Positions 52,983 through 62,165 of a DNA stretch of 64,000 nucleotides are shown here, piece by piece. A model generated the notes under the pieces. That model ran no database searches. It was not told where the DNA came from and saw only the letters and a program-made list of their open reading frames with translations. This stretch comes from Planctomycetota bacterium (lineage in GTDB: Bacteria > Planctomycetota > PUPC01 > JACPCR01). Every line of letters starts with the position of its first letter. Position 1 is the stretch's first letter. The stretch spans positions 1 through 64,000 of the forward strand of contig JAQBXN010000010.1 in assembly GCA_027625095.1 (NCBI GenBank), written 5' to 3'. The position numbers and the translations under genes are program-made.

Positions 52983-53146
52983 GCTTGCTGTTGCCGGAAA
53001 GTTTGCAGGCAGGATGCCTGCTCCGAGAAGCGCCCGGTGAGGACGGCTCGAATGGGCTGCCGACGCCGTCTTGATTTCTCTCTTACAAATCGAGGCGGTA
53101 GTATAGAAACGGGTTCAGGGCATTCAATGAATTGACTGGGAACGAG

Positions 53147-53878
53147 ATGAGCCTCGAAAGCATACTTAGTAAGAATCTGGAGAACATTCATGAACGCATA
53201 CGCCAGGCGTGCGATCGATCAGGCCGAAGCGTGGAAGGAATGGGGAATACAGCTTCAGGAATTGGCGTGGATGGGGTGACACTTGTCGCTGTGACTAAGA
53301 CTGTCAGTGCTAAAGAGACGGATATGCTCATCGAACTTGGAGTGACTGACATTGGTGAAAACCGTGTTCTCGAGGCGGCGAGTAAGTTTGAACAGATGGA
53401 GCAGATGAACTGCCGAAAGCATTTCATTGGCCATCTCCAGCGGAACAAGGCTCGAGATGCAGCCGCGGCATTCGATGTCTTTCATTCGGTGGACAGCCTT
53501 CGGCTCGCACAAGAGTTGCAAAAAGAGGCAGCACGGTCCGGCAAACAGCTACCCATCCTGTTACAGGTAAACGTATCCGGCGAGGAGCAGAAGCATGGTT
53601 TTGAACCGGATGCCATAGCCGCGGCGTTGGAGGTGTTACGAGAATGCGAAAACCTTCTGATAGAAGGCCTGATGACGATGGCGCCTTTTGTCATGAGAGC
53701 AGAGGAGGCGCGGCCAGTCTTTGCGGGGCTCAGAAAACTGCGTGACGGGCTGACGGGGACGTATCCAAATCTCAGGCATCTTTCGATGGGGATGACGCAG
53801 GATTTCGAGGTCGCAATCGAGGAAGGGGCAACCATGGTGCGCGTAGGCTCAGCATTGTTCGAAGGGATGCCGGAATAG
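53147..53878 (+). CDS. PLP homeostasis protein (YggS/PROSC family)
   Basis: A 243-residue fold-type III PLP-binding protein of the YggS/PLPBP family, which buffers pyridoxal 5'-phosphate and has no known catalytic activity. The PLP lysine is K51 in '[10 protein letters not shown]'. '[14 protein letters not shown]' and '[14 protein letters not shown]' follow, and the C-terminal '[29 protein letters not shown]' is diagnostic. I use the ATG at 53147; the TTG 15 bases earlier is less likely. It is alone. A family-A inverted repeat lies directly downstream. Confidence 0.92.
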   Translation: MSLESILSKNLENIHERIRQACDRSGRSVEGMGNTASGIGVDGVTLVAVTKTVSAKETDMLIELGVTDIGENRVLEAASKFEQMEQMNCRKHFIGHLQRNKARDAAAAFDVFHSVDSLRLAQELQKEAARSGKQLPILLQVNVSGEEQKHGFEPDAIAAALEVLRECENLLIEGLMTMAPFVMRAEEARPVFAGLRKLRDGLTGTYPNLRHLSMGMTQDFEVAIEEGATMVRVGSALFEGMPE

Positions 53879-53900
53879 TAGTGGGACACTGCAAAGCACC

Positions 53901-53980
53901 CTTCGCCCGCAAGCACAGAGAGGTCTACGGATGAATAGAACCGCGGGTATCAGAATCAAGAAATCCGCGGTCCTTTTCTT
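53901..53980. repeat. Dispersed inverted repeat, family A, copy 2
   Basis: The left part (53904-53923) matches 10281-10300 at 18 of 20 positions. The arms around the CCGCGG cores (about 53922-53949 and 53962-53989) pair at roughly 20 of 28 positions. The inner TATCAGAA is shared with copy 1. This copy has therefore diverged more. It lies between the PLPBP and GNAT genes. Confidence 0.55.
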
Positions 53981-54102
53981 CCGCCAACCATATGATGCGG
54001 TTCAGTTGCGGTTTCGGTCATGTGACATCCTTGGTTCGATACTGATAATGTCCTGGAATTGACCCTTATGATTCCAGGTGTTCCAGAAGGATCTCAAAAC
54101 AG

Positions 54103-55032
54103 ATGCAGTTACGGAGATTTACACCTAACGGCATAAACGCCTCGGCCGGCCTCTTCAGTCGAGGGATCAGTTTTGTCCACCTCGATCCTCATATTCAGGA
54201 GATCGAAGCGAGGCAAGAAAAGGCGCGGGAAGTTCTCTCAAACGAGATTGTGCCGGAGTTGACCTTCATTGCGGAAGGTGAAGGCAGAATTCAGGGCATC
54301 ATCTCTGCAAAGGTGACGGGAGAAGGGAAGGGCCAGATCGTATGTTTCGCGGCAGATCGGGCGGATGGTGAACGCATCACTTCCAGTCTGTTAACCCGCT
54401 GCATCGATGCGCTGAAGGAACAGAACTGCCAGGAGATTGAAGGTGCTCACTGGCTTACCTGCAAGGATACCGGAACAGTTACCTCGGCATTTTCCGCTGC
54501 CGGCGTGACGATCGAATTGCCTGAACGAAGGAATATCCTGATGGGGACTGCTCTGGACAATCTGCCGCCGGTTCCGCCTCCTGCAGTGGGCTACGAAGGG
54601 CATACGTTTCGGCCTGGGGATGATAAACGCTGGACCATGGTGAAAGAGGTCGTGTTCGGCAGTGCTTCGGCGGGTGAGTTTGAAAGTTACTATTCCGGTC
54701 GCGCTGATTTCGATCCCAGCGAAGTCGTATTCGTCGAGCACGGTGATTCGCTTGTCGCATTCAGCGCTGGAGTGTTCCACCAGACCAGAGTCGGCAACTT
54801 GCCCTGTCATCGGATCTTCTTGGATTGGGTGGGAGCACTTGACGAACACCGCGGCAAAGGACTGGGCATCTACATCTGCCTGCACTGTATGAATCACGTG
54901 AAAAACAAGGGCGCTTCTTACTGCACTCTAGTGACTCAACCTTATCGAGTGCCGGCGGTTACTCTCTACAAAAAGCTCGGCTTTGAGGTGATTGCAGACC
55001 AGGTAAAGCTTTCGTGGAAAGATGGAAGATGA
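54103..55032 (+). CDS. GNAT-family N-acetyltransferase (possibly tandem GNAT)
   Basis: A 309-residue protein. The C-terminal half (about 165-309) is a GNAT fold with the acetyl-CoA motif A 'LDEHRGKGLGIYICLHCMNH' and the motif B end 'AVTLYKKLGFEVI'. The N-terminal half (about 20-150) also reads like a degraded GNAT unit ('LTFIAEGEGRIQGIISAKVTG ... SLLTRCIDALKEQNC'), so the protein may be a tandem GNAT. The substrate is unknown, and it should be cytoplasmic. An AAGGA lies some 12 bases before the ATG. It precedes the helicase gene by 116 bases; the intervening DNA carries a palindrome, so a common transcript is uncertain. Confidence 0.8.
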   Translation: MQLRRFTPNGINASAGLFSRGISFVHLDPHIQEIEARQEKAREVLSNEIVPELTFIAEGEGRIQGIISAKVTGEGKGQIVCFAADRADGERITSSLLTRCIDALKEQNCQEIEGAHWLTCKDTGTVTSAFSAAGVTIELPERRNILMGTALDNLPPVPPPAVGYEGHTFRPGDDKRWTMVKEVVFGSASAGEFESYYSGRADFDPSEVVFVEHGDSLVAFSAGVFHQTRVGNLPCHRIFLDWVGALDEHRGKGLGIYICLHCMNHVKNKGASYCTLVTQPYRVPAVTLYKKLGFEVIADQVKLSWKDGR

Positions 55033-55094
55033 ATCCTGAATTCTGAATGGCTTGTGACCGCTTTCCCTCTTGGTGGCGACACAGAAAGACAAAA

Positions 55095-55112
55095 GCTGCG
55101 ACAAGTCGCAGC
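55095..55112. repeat. Short GC palindrome upstream of the helicase gene
   Basis: GCTGCGA-caag-TCGCAGC is a perfect seven-base stem (eight if the inner C-G pair closes), followed by ACTCC. It resembles 11752-11767 in base composition and in the trailing CAYTCC. It is probably a small dispersed palindrome. It lies 37 bases before the ATG of the helicase gene and so could influence its expression. Confidence 0.45.
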
Positions 55113-55148
55113 ACTCCAGGCTAGCCCCCTTAAAATCCGTATCTTCGT

Positions 55149-57446
55149 ATGGACGCCCTCCGCTTCCTCTCCCATATCCGATCCGACCCTGATTATGAAG
55201 ATCAGATCGAACATGTACAACCCATCGAAGCACGGTCGGCACAGACGGCGGAACTGAGTCAGCCTCTTCCTGCCGCGTTGCGGGAGGCTTTGCATCGCCA
55301 GGGGGTGGAATCGCTGTACTCCCACCAGGCGCAGTCCATAGAAGCTATCCGGCAGGGAGAAAACATTGTTGTGCAGACCGGTACCGCGAGCGGCAAATCC
55401 CTCTGCTATAACGCGGCGGTCATCGAGAGGATTTTGAATGAGCCGAAAGCTCGCGCCCTGTATCTGTTCCCCACGAAGGCGCTTACACAAGACCAACTGC
55501 GGATCATTGAATTGCTGGCAGATTGCCATCCCGATTTGCAAGGTGTCATCAAGGCCGGAACGTTTGATGGGGACACTCCCCAGAATCAACGGCGAGCAGT
55601 TCGGGACAACGCGGCCATCGTTCTCTCCAATCCGGATATGCTGCATGTGAACCTGCTGCCCGGCCATGCCAGGTGGGCAAAGTTCTTCATGAATCTGAGG
55701 TTCGTGGTAATCGATGAACTCCACACCTACCGCGGCATCTTCGGTTCGAATGTCGCGAACGTGATTCGTCGGATGCGGCGTATCTGCGCGTTTTACGGAG
55801 CGAAACCGCAATTCATTGCCTGCACCGCAACGATTAATAATCCGAAAGAACTCGCCGAACAGGTTCTCGGTGAAAAGGTCACGCTCATCGATGACGATGG
55901 CTCACCGCATGGCAATAAATACTTCGTGCTCTGGAATCCACCAGAAACGAATCGTGCCCTCGGAGGCCGGCGCAGCTCGAATTCTGAAGCGCAGGCTCTA
56001 CTGACGCGTCTTGTCATGGAGGGTGTGCAGACCATCGCGTTCACCCGTGCGAGAGTAGTCGCCGAGTTGTTGTATCGTTACTCGGTCGAAGCGCTGGAGA
56101 AGGAATCGCCTCGGCTTGCCAAACGGCTTTCACCCTATCGCGGTGGTTACCTGGCCTCGGATCGGCGGGAGATTGAGGAAAAGCTTTTTTCAGGCGAGTT
56201 GCTCGGAGTCACCACCACCACTGCACTCGAGCTTGGCATTGATGTCGGCGCCCTCGACGCCTGCATCCTGGTTGGATTCCCCGGCACGATTGCAAGCATG
56301 TGGCAGCAGGCAGGGCGGGCCGGACGTCGTAACGATGAGAGCCTGGTTTTCATGGTCGCTCAGAATGAGCCCATCGATCAGTACTTCATGCGGCATCCGG
56401 AATTTCTGTTCGATCAGAATCCGGAAAACGCGGTGATAGATCCGGACAACGTCTACATCCTTACGAACCACATCATGTGCGCCGCAATGGAGATGCCTTT
56501 GACGCTGGCGGATGAGCAATTCTTCGGCCCGGTCATTCACCGGATCTGCGAGATCATTGCAGAGGAGGGGCTGGTAAAACGCATCGGCGAAAAGTGGTAC
56601 TGGTCAACAGCAAGAGACCCGGCGCGGCAGTTCGGATTACGAAATATTTCTGACGACACATTTACGGTTACCGATAGCTCCGGGGGCAAACTGGAAGTGA
56701 TCGGACAAGTAGACGGCCACCGGGCATTCGAGGTGATCCACGAGAATGCGGTCTATCTGCACGCTGGGGAGAATTTTGTTGTGCATTCTCTGGACATGGA
56801 AGCCAGGAACGCGCTCATTGAGCGAATGGAGACAGACTATTACACCCGCCCAACGGTCGTCTCCCAGACCCAGATGAAGCAAACCGAAATGGAGCGGAAG
56901 GCCGGCCCCGTCTATTTAAGTTTTGGCGAAGTGGATGTGACCCGGCAGGTGCTGGGCTACTCTCGCGTGAAACAGGTGACGCAGGAAAAACTTGACGACG
57001 TCAGTCTTGACCTGCCTGCGCGCACGCTGGAGACCAAGGCGCTGTGGCTTACGTTTGGGGCAGAGGTTCTTGATCCCGCGGATATGGGCGCCATCGCCGG
57101 CTTGCGCAATGTTTTGATGTCGGTGCTGCCGATGTTCGCCATGTGCGACCGCCACGATATCGGTGGAGTGGTGACCTCGCAGACCCTCGGTGTTCCTGCG
57201 CTTTTCATTTACGATCGGTATCCGGGCGGGCTGGGGTTTGCTGAGAAGGGATACCACATTATGGAGAAACTTCTGGTCGAGAGCCGGAAGCTGGTGGAAG
57301 AGTGTACCTGCCGCGACGGCTGTCCATCGTGCGTAGGTCAGCCTTCCGCCATCGGGTCTCTCATGGAGACCAGCGAAGAGGATTTTGAATGGCGTGAAAG
57401 CAGGAAGGCGACGCTGAAATTGCTGAGGCGGGTGGTGGGAAGATGA
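55149..57446 (+). CDS. DEAD/DEAH-box helicase of the MrfA/YprA type (DUF1998)
   Basis: A 765-residue superfamily 2 helicase. Walker A 'GTASGKS' is at 78-84, the DEVH-type box 'VVIDELHTY' near 190, motif III 'CTATINNP' and motif VI 'QQAGRAGRRNDE' near 395. The C-terminal DUF1998 region ends with the four-cysteine cluster 'CTCRDGCPSCVGQP' near 720, a zinc or metal site typical of the family. The Bacillus member (MrfA) takes part in repair of mitomycin C damage. The start ATG at 55149 has no strong ribosome site. No partner nuclease (MrfB) is adjacent. Family assignment is firm; the repair role is by analogy. Confidence 0.92.
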   Translation: MDALRFLSHIRSDPDYEDQIEHVQPIEARSAQTAELSQPLPAALREALHRQGVESLYSHQAQSIEAIRQGENIVVQTGTASGKSLCYNAAVIERILNEPKARALYLFPTKALTQDQLRIIELLADCHPDLQGVIKAGTFDGDTPQNQRRAVRDNAAIVLSNPDMLHVNLLPGHARWAKFFMNLRFVVIDELHTYRGIFGSNVANVIRRMRRICAFYGAKPQFIACTATINNPKELAEQVLGEKVTLIDDDGSPHGNKYFVLWNPPETNRALGGRRSSNSEAQALLTRLVMEGVQTIAFTRARVVAELLYRYSVEALEKESPRLAKRLSPYRGGYLASDRREIEEKLFSGELLGVTTTTALELGIDVGALDACILVGFPGTIASMWQQAGRAGRRNDESLVFMVAQNEPIDQYFMRHPEFLFDQNPENAVIDPDNVYILTNHIMCAAMEMPLTLADEQFFGPVIHRICEIIAEEGLVKRIGEKWYWSTARDPARQFGLRNISDDTFTVTDSSGGKLEVIGQVDGHRAFEVIHENAVYLHAGENFVVHSLDMEARNALIERMETDYYTRPTVVSQTQMKQTEMERKAGPVYLSFGEVDVTRQVLGYSRVKQVTQEKLDDVSLDLPARTLETKALWLTFGAEVLDPADMGAIAGLRNVLMSVLPMFAMCDRHDIGGVVTSQTLGVPALFIYDRYPGGLGFAEKGYHIMEKLLVESRKLVEECTCRDGCPSCVGQPSAIGSLMETSEEDFEWRESRKATLKLLRRVVGR

Positions 57447-57535
57447 GAACTGCAGCGCAGATTTGCAATTTGCGAGCAAGGCATCAATCGGGCTGGAGCC
57501 AACCGATGGTAGATAAAAACCTATCTTACAAAAGC

Positions 57536-58702
57536 CTACCGAACCAGCTTCGCATCTGCGAAATTCAACCTGTCCCCAATATCGAGCCGCTCGCCGAAAT
57601 CCACAAACAGCACCAGGGTGCGAACGTCTTTGACGTTGAGGTCCAGCTTCTTTGGTGGTTGGCCTCCTTCAATTTCGGACTCAAAAAGAATCTTTCCATC
57701 GCCGATCACCTGGCAGGTGACATGCCCCAACTGGCCAACGGAATCGTCGATGCCGACATCGGCGACGAATCGTTTGTACTTGCCGGCGATGGAGTAGGTG
57801 AGACGGCAGCGGGAGTGAAGTGAGAGGCCGTGTTTATATTGTTTGCCATCCAGACTGAGAGGATCGCCCCGAAGGTTCTTATCAACGGTGTAGTGCCAGA
57901 CGATGTCGAAGAATGGGGTTTCACGAACCGACGCGGGCTGAAGATCTGATAGATAGACAACCTTCCCAAGGCTGTAATCCAATACTTTCACGGACTTCAG
58001 TTCGATGGTTGTGGTAAAGCCGAGAGTAGATTCTGCGATCAGTTTGCTGCCATCCGTTCGCAGGCTCTTCGCCCAGATTCTGTTGCCGAGGACATCGTTT
58101 ATCAGGCATATGGGAACATCACGCGATACACCGGGTCGATAAAAACTGATGCCGGCCAGCTTGTCGATCGACACGGGCAGGGTCTCGTCATCCCATTCAA
58201 ATTGCAGATTAGAGCCGTCAAAAGAATGGGCCGCGCCCTCAAGATTGTGCAGGACGTCTTTGTTCGCGAGGAAGGCGGTATCGATCTGAGCTGCTGAGGT
58301 TCGGATGGTCATTATCTGCTCGGCCGGCAGCCTGTTCTTGAACAGCAATTTCAGTGAAGAGGGCAGCATCTCCAGCGACCGGTCATCGGCCAACCTGACC
58401 CAAGCTACTTTTGAATCGAATGACACCTGCTTCGCCTGCAAGACTGAGCCATCCGTCAGTTCCAGCGTGTAGAGGGATTCCGGCGGCATCTCCACAGAGC
58501 CAAAATCTATTTGGAGAACTTTATCGATGGGGCGGTCAACCTCCTTGTCTTTGAGCCGGATGCGCAGGTTTTCGGGGTCGAGAGTGATCAGTGTGCCGCG
58601 TATTGGCTCTTCATCGAGCAGTCTAATTTCGGCTTCATCCGCATGAATCCAAGTGCAGGCCGCAAGCATCAGCAGTTGGCATAGAAGGGCTTGTAATTTC
58701 AT
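57536..58702 (-). CDS. Exported NPCBM-domain protein
   Basis: A 388-residue protein. From the ATG at 58702 it has a signal peptide (MKLQALLCQLLMLAACTWIHA). The middle (about 25-250) is beta-rich, with repeated short strands such as 'EPIRGTLITLDPENLRIRLKDK' and 'GSVLQAKQVSFDSKVAWVRLADD', and matches no family I know. The C-terminal domain (about 275-388) is an NPCBM/NEW2 carbohydrate-binding module: 'LSLDGKQYKHGLSLHSRCRLTYSI', 'RFVADVGIDDSVG' and 'LDLNVKDVRTLVLFVDFG'. It probably binds a glycan at the cell surface. It is monocistronic and converges with the helicase gene. Confidence 0.83.
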   Translation of the reverse strand: MKLQALLCQLLMLAACTWIHADEAEIRLLDEEPIRGTLITLDPENLRIRLKDKEVDRPIDKVLQIDFGSVEMPPESLYTLELTDGSVLQAKQVSFDSKVAWVRLADDRSLEMLPSSLKLLFKNRLPAEQIMTIRTSAAQIDTAFLANKDVLHNLEGAAHSFDGSNLQFEWDDETLPVSIDKLAGISFYRPGVSRDVPICLINDVLGNRIWAKSLRTDGSKLIAESTLGFTTTIELKSVKVLDYSLGKVVYLSDLQPASVRETPFFDIVWHYTVDKNLRGDPLSLDGKQYKHGLSLHSRCRLTYSIAGKYKRFVADVGIDDSVGQLGHVTCQVIGDGKILFESEIEGGQPPKKLDLNVKDVRTLVLFVDFGERLDIGDRLNFADAKLVR

Positions 58703-58808
58703 TTTCGAATGTGCGTTTCGAGGGATCAAAAGATTTGGGCGAGACTGATATCCTGATACGATTCTGCTTCATATCCAGCCCAGAACCACTTCAAACCATA
58801 ATCAGACC

Positions 58809-59060
58809 ATGCTCGAAGCTCCAGAAAAAATCATCTTCGTGGAGGAGGTTGCCGATTTTCTTGCCGACCGTCCTTCCCCCGAACAGATACTCGCGTATCG
58901 CCCTTCGAATGCTGTTCAAGGCCGGTTTACCGAACTGTTAGAAAAAAAACGCAACGGTGAGCTAACGGCCAATGAGGAAGAAGAACTGTCTGAATTCCAG
59001 CAGACTGAGATTCTGCTGCGACTGATTAAAGCCAAGCTCCGCAGCGCACCACGACCATAA
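58809..59060 (+). CDS. Small acidic protein paired with an HNH nuclease
   Basis: An 83-residue protein, mostly helical and acidic, containing 'RPSPEQILAYRPS' and then 'LLEKKRNGELTANEEEELSEFQQTEILLRLIKAKLR'. Proteins of this style are often found just ahead of small HNH nuclease genes in cyanobacteria and PVC bacteria, which suggests a toxin-antitoxin-like or accessory pair; no function is established as far as I know. The stop codon TAA shares a base with the ATG of the HNH gene (TAATG), so the two are translationally coupled. There is no strong ribosome site ahead of the ATG. Confidence 0.75.
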   Translation: MLEAPEKIIFVEEVADFLADRPSPEQILAYRPSNAVQGRFTELLEKKRNGELTANEEEELSEFQQTEILLRLIKAKLRSAPRP

Positions 59061-59476
59061 TGCCGGAGTATATTCACAGGAGCCTGCGCGAACTGGTGCG
59101 TGAACGTGCCAATCATCTATGTGAATACTGCAGGCTCCACAAGGACGATGCCATCCTTGGACATCAGCCGGATCACATCATAGCCCTCAAACATGGTGGA
59201 CAAACTGACCAGACTAATCTCGCCTGGTCGTGTGCGCTGTGCAACAGTTTCAAGGGCAGCGACATCTCCTCCATCGACCCCGTTACCGAAAATTTAACCC
59301 CACTCTTTAGTCCGCGTCTTGATGATTGGAATGAACATTTTCGCTATGAGGCGGGGAGTCTCATTCCACTGACGCCAATCGGCCGGGTTAGCGAGCGGAT
59401 TTTGAACTTCAATCGCAGCGATCTGGTTCAGTTGAGATTGGTACTTTCAAGAATTGGAAGATATCCGAACGAGTAG
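59060..59476 (+). CDS. HNH endonuclease
   Basis: A 138-residue single-domain HNH nuclease. The zinc cysteines C21-x2-C24 and C58-x2-C61 bracket the catalytic core 'PDHIIALKHGG' (D38-H39), N53 and the final N62-x2-K65 of 'CNSFKGSD'. This is a complete motif, so the enzyme should be active and metal-dependent. It is coupled by a TAATG overlap to the small acidic protein upstream. Its stop codon lies seven bases from the end of the convergent gene. Roles in a restriction-like or toxin-like system are possible; the target is unknown. It could also be an orphan homing-type nuclease. Confidence 0.88.
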   Translation: MPEYIHRSLRELVRERANHLCEYCRLHKDDAILGHQPDHIIALKHGGQTDQTNLAWSCALCNSFKGSDISSIDPVTENLTPLFSPRLDDWNEHFRYEAGSLIPLTPIGRVSERILNFNRSDLVQLRLVLSRIGRYPNE

Positions 59477-59483
59477 CAGCAGC

Positions 59484-60533
59484 TCACGGGGCATTCTCCT
59501 CCGCGGCGAGTTTTCTGAAATACTCCTGAATCGCGTTCTTGTAATGATCTGGGAAATCCCGGCCGAGAGCCTGGAGCATTCGCGCTCTTTCTTTCTCGGG
59601 CAGGTTGCCCCATGCGCTGCTGCCTTTGAGGTTCTTATCGGTGACACGACCGGCCCCTTTGCCGCGGAGCACTTTAGACTCATCAGCTCCCTGATCGCTC
59701 TGTCCGCCTTGGGACGGGTTACCACCACCACCTCCGCCACCTCCGCCTCCGCCGCCCTGGTTCTCGATCTTTTCGATCATTTTATCGAGCCGGGCGATGA
59801 CCTCCTTCTGATCTTCTTTTACCTTCTCGCCCACTCGGTCCAGGGACAGCCGGCGTTTGATGTCATCCATGGTTCGAGCCAGATGGTCAAGGCTGTCTTC
59901 GTCGAGATACTGGAGATCAAGTAGAAGGATTTCAGCCACCGCCTTATAGCGCTCAGGGCCGTCTTCGACGTCCTGGGTTAACCGCGTCAAGGTGTCGATG
60001 GCATTGTCCTTATGCAGGAGTCCACACTCGGAAATGGCCCGAAAGAAGAGAAATGCAGCTGGATCGACCGCTTCCTGGAACTGGATGCCTGCGTAAACGT
60101 CCAACGCTTCGTCGTAGTGCTGGACACGAGTCAAGTAGCGCGCAACTTCGCATCCCACATTGGTGGCAAGGAATGGTGCTCTATCTCTCTGGAGCAGAGC
60201 TTGAATACCGTTGAGAACATTGCCGGTTTCCCTTCTCTGCATGCTCGCCGCGAGGGCTTGGACATCTTTATCAAACAAGCTGAACGCCACCAGTAGAATT
60301 TGTGAGACCGATTTGCCGCTCTGCCAGCCGACATCCACGTTCTGATCCGCTGCGTCGGGATGGTGCTCCTTCAGCCATTGAGAGAATCGTTCCTTGACCT
60401 GTTCGAGCGTTGACGACTTGATAGGCTCAGGTTGGCGGAGATCCTGTTCCTGCTGACCAGGCAACTCAATCTTGTATGGATCTTGAGCGGCAACCAGCAC
60501 GGGGATGAGGGAAAGGGCAAACAGAGACTTCAT
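59484..60533 (-). CDS. Exported helical protein with polyglycine linker (DUF4175-cluster partner)
   Basis: A 349-residue protein with a signal peptide (residues 1-16). A helical, TPR-like region ('ALDVYAGIQFQEAVDPAAFLFFRAISECGLLHKDNAIDTL') fills about 35-245. A run of 12 glycines, coded at about 59722-59757, follows. The C terminus holds 'SAWGNLPEKERARMLQALGRDFPDHYKNAIQEYFRKLA' (about residues 305-342), a motif I have seen at the end of PVC-group proteins encoded beside DUF4175-like genes. It is third in the run 62162 to 59484, nine bases after the coiled-coil gene. Function unknown; an envelope-associated complex is inferred from co-occurrence. Confidence 0.75.
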   Translation of the reverse strand: MKSLFALSLIPVLVAAQDPYKIELPGQQEQDLRQPEPIKSSTLEQVKERFSQWLKEHHPDAADQNVDVGWQSGKSVSQILLVAFSLFDKDVQALAASMQRRETGNVLNGIQALLQRDRAPFLATNVGCEVARYLTRVQHYDEALDVYAGIQFQEAVDPAAFLFFRAISECGLLHKDNAIDTLTRLTQDVEDGPERYKAVAEILLLDLQYLDEDSLDHLARTMDDIKRRLSLDRVGEKVKEDQKEVIARLDKMIEKIENQGGGGGGGGGGGGNPSQGGQSDQGADESKVLRGKGAGRVTDKNLKGSSAWGNLPEKERARMLQALGRDFPDHYKNAIQEYFRKLAAEENAP

Positions 60534-60542
60534 GCTTTTCCT

Positions 60543-62165
60543 TTACTTGTTCTTGCCGGTCGCCAGGTCAGAGGTAACTCTCACGATTCTCTTTTCGCGG
60601 TTGGACAGTTCCTTAATGGCCTCGCGAATTTCGGGAGTCAGATCCTTCTTTGAATCCAGAAGCTTTGAAACGCGGTCGGTTCTGCTGTTCACGCGAATCT
60701 GCATCGAGCGAATCATCTTCAGCTCGGCAAGCAGTTCGATAAGTGCCGGATCCTGCGGGGCGCCATCCTGACTCTGAGAACCGGACTGCTGGGCGGAGTT
60801 CTGGCGCTCCTGTTGAAGCGCTTCGATCATTTCCTCGAGCGCCTTCACAATGTCGATCTCCACCGATTGGGTGAACCCACCGGTATCCGCTTTGGCGAGC
60901 AGGGAGGCCACAGTCTTCATGTCTTCGCGGACTTCCATAATCGCTTCAGGGAATGCCACCGCCGTGCCCTCTTCTTTCAGAATGGAGAGTGCCGCGTCTG
61001 CCTGGCTGGCCAGACCGGCTTCGATCTTTGATAACTTCACCGCTTCCAACTCTTCAGTTCGAGTGCGTTTTTCTTCTGGTATCCCGGAAAGCCGGACCGT
61101 AGCGGTATTGATTACTTTCTGATGCTGCAGCATTCGGTGAAGACGTGCCTCCAGCGCGGCCAGGATGGCGTCGCGCTCTTCTTCGCGCAGTTGACGGAGG
61201 ATTTCTTCCAGCTCGCGTCTTGCCTGTTCAAGCTTGGACAACGCCTCTTTCTGGTCCTTCGCCGCATCGTCATTTTTCTCTTCGTCGAGGTCCTCCTTAG
61301 CATCTTCCATGTCCCTGGAAGCCTGCTCAATCTGGTCGGCCCCCTGTTCGCCCGATTCCTTTTCTCCACTCTGGTTTTCTGACTGGCCTTGGGAACCCTG
61401 GCTCTTCGATCCTTTCGAGCCCTTGCTCTCGGAGCCCTTTGAGCCCTTGCTCTCGGATCCCTCAGAGCCCTTGCTCTCGGATCCCTCAGAGCCCTTGCTC
61501 TCGGATCCCTCAGAGCCCTTGCTCTCGGATCCTTTTGAGTCCTTACCTTCTGAATCCTTCGAATCTTCTCCTTTGCTCTCTTTGCCGGACGGTTGACTGT
61601 CGCTGTCCTCTCCGTTGACGTTCTTGGCGAGTTTTTTTGAACGGTTCGAGAGTTTTTTCTGGCGTCGTGCGAGATCCGGGGTCTCGGAAATCCTGTCTTC
61701 GGTCTCAGTCTTCAATCGTTTCTGTTCTGTGATGATGCCGTCCAGCTCACGAATCTGTGCCTTGATTTTCTCGATCTCATCTCTCAGCCGCTCGTCACGC
61801 TCACTTGCAAGCAATAGATTGAGGAGCGAGGACAAGTCTTGCCGAAGCTCCTTTTGATTCTTGGTTGCAGTACCCAGCTTGCTCTGCTGGAGAAGTTCTA
61901 CGAGCCGGGTGAACTGCAGATCGATCATGTCCTCCTTCGATTGAGAAATAGCTTTGAGCAGCACGGCGGCCCGATTGGCGTCAGCACTTCGTAAGGATTC
62001 GGCCATTCGAAGCATCACCTTTTCGAGACGCTTGAATTTCTCACTGACCATCTCCTGCCTGTTAGCAATCCCCTCTTCTTCCGTCGGCCCGGTTTCCTCT
62101 GCCTGCAATCCGGCGAAATAGATTCCGGCCATGACGAACACTGCGATACATATGTTTCGGTTCAT
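60543..62165 (-). CDS. Exported coiled-coil protein with Ser-Glu-Gly-Lys repeats
   Basis: A 540-residue protein with an N-terminal signal (about 1-20), long heptad-rich helices at about 25-185 and 280-420, and a helical end. In the middle (about 205-265) is a low-complexity segment of SEGSESKG units. At DNA level it is five tandem copies of a 24-base unit at 61417-61536. The stop codon of the DUF4175-like gene overlaps the ATG by four bases. The architecture suggests a periplasmic scaffold working with the neighbouring membrane protein. Function unknown; the repeat number may vary between strains. Confidence 0.78.
   Translation of the reverse strand: MNRNICIAVFVMAGIYFAGLQAEETGPTEEEGIANRQEMVSEKFKRLEKVMLRMAESLRSADANRAAVLLKAISQSKEDMIDLQFTRLVELLQQSKLGTATKNQKELRQDLSSLLNLLLASERDERLRDEIEKIKAQIRELDGIITEQKRLKTETEDRISETPDLARRQKKLSNRSKKLAKNVNGEDSDSQPSGKESKGEDSKDSEGKDSKGSESKGSEGSESKGSEGSESKGSEGSESKGSKGSESKGSKGSKSQGSQGQSENQSGEKESGEQGADQIEQASRDMEDAKEDLDEEKNDDAAKDQKEALSKLEQARRELEEILRQLREEERDAILAALEARLHRMLQHQKVINTATVRLSGIPEEKRTRTEELEAVKLSKIEAGLASQADAALSILKEEGTAVAFPEAIMEVREDMKTVASLLAKADTGGFTQSVEIDIVKALEEMIEALQQERQNSAQQSGSQSQDGAPQDPALIELLAELKMIRSMQIRVNSRTDRVSKLLDSKKDLTPEIREAIKELSNREKRIVRVTSDLATGKNK
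61417..61536. repeat. 24-base tandem repeat, five copies, in a coding region
   Basis: Units begin at 61417, 61441, 61465, 61489 and 61513. The middle three are identical, and the first and last vary only in their last seven or so bases. The length is a multiple of three, so each unit encodes eight residues (SEGSESKG) and changes in copy number would not shift the frame. Confidence 0.9.
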
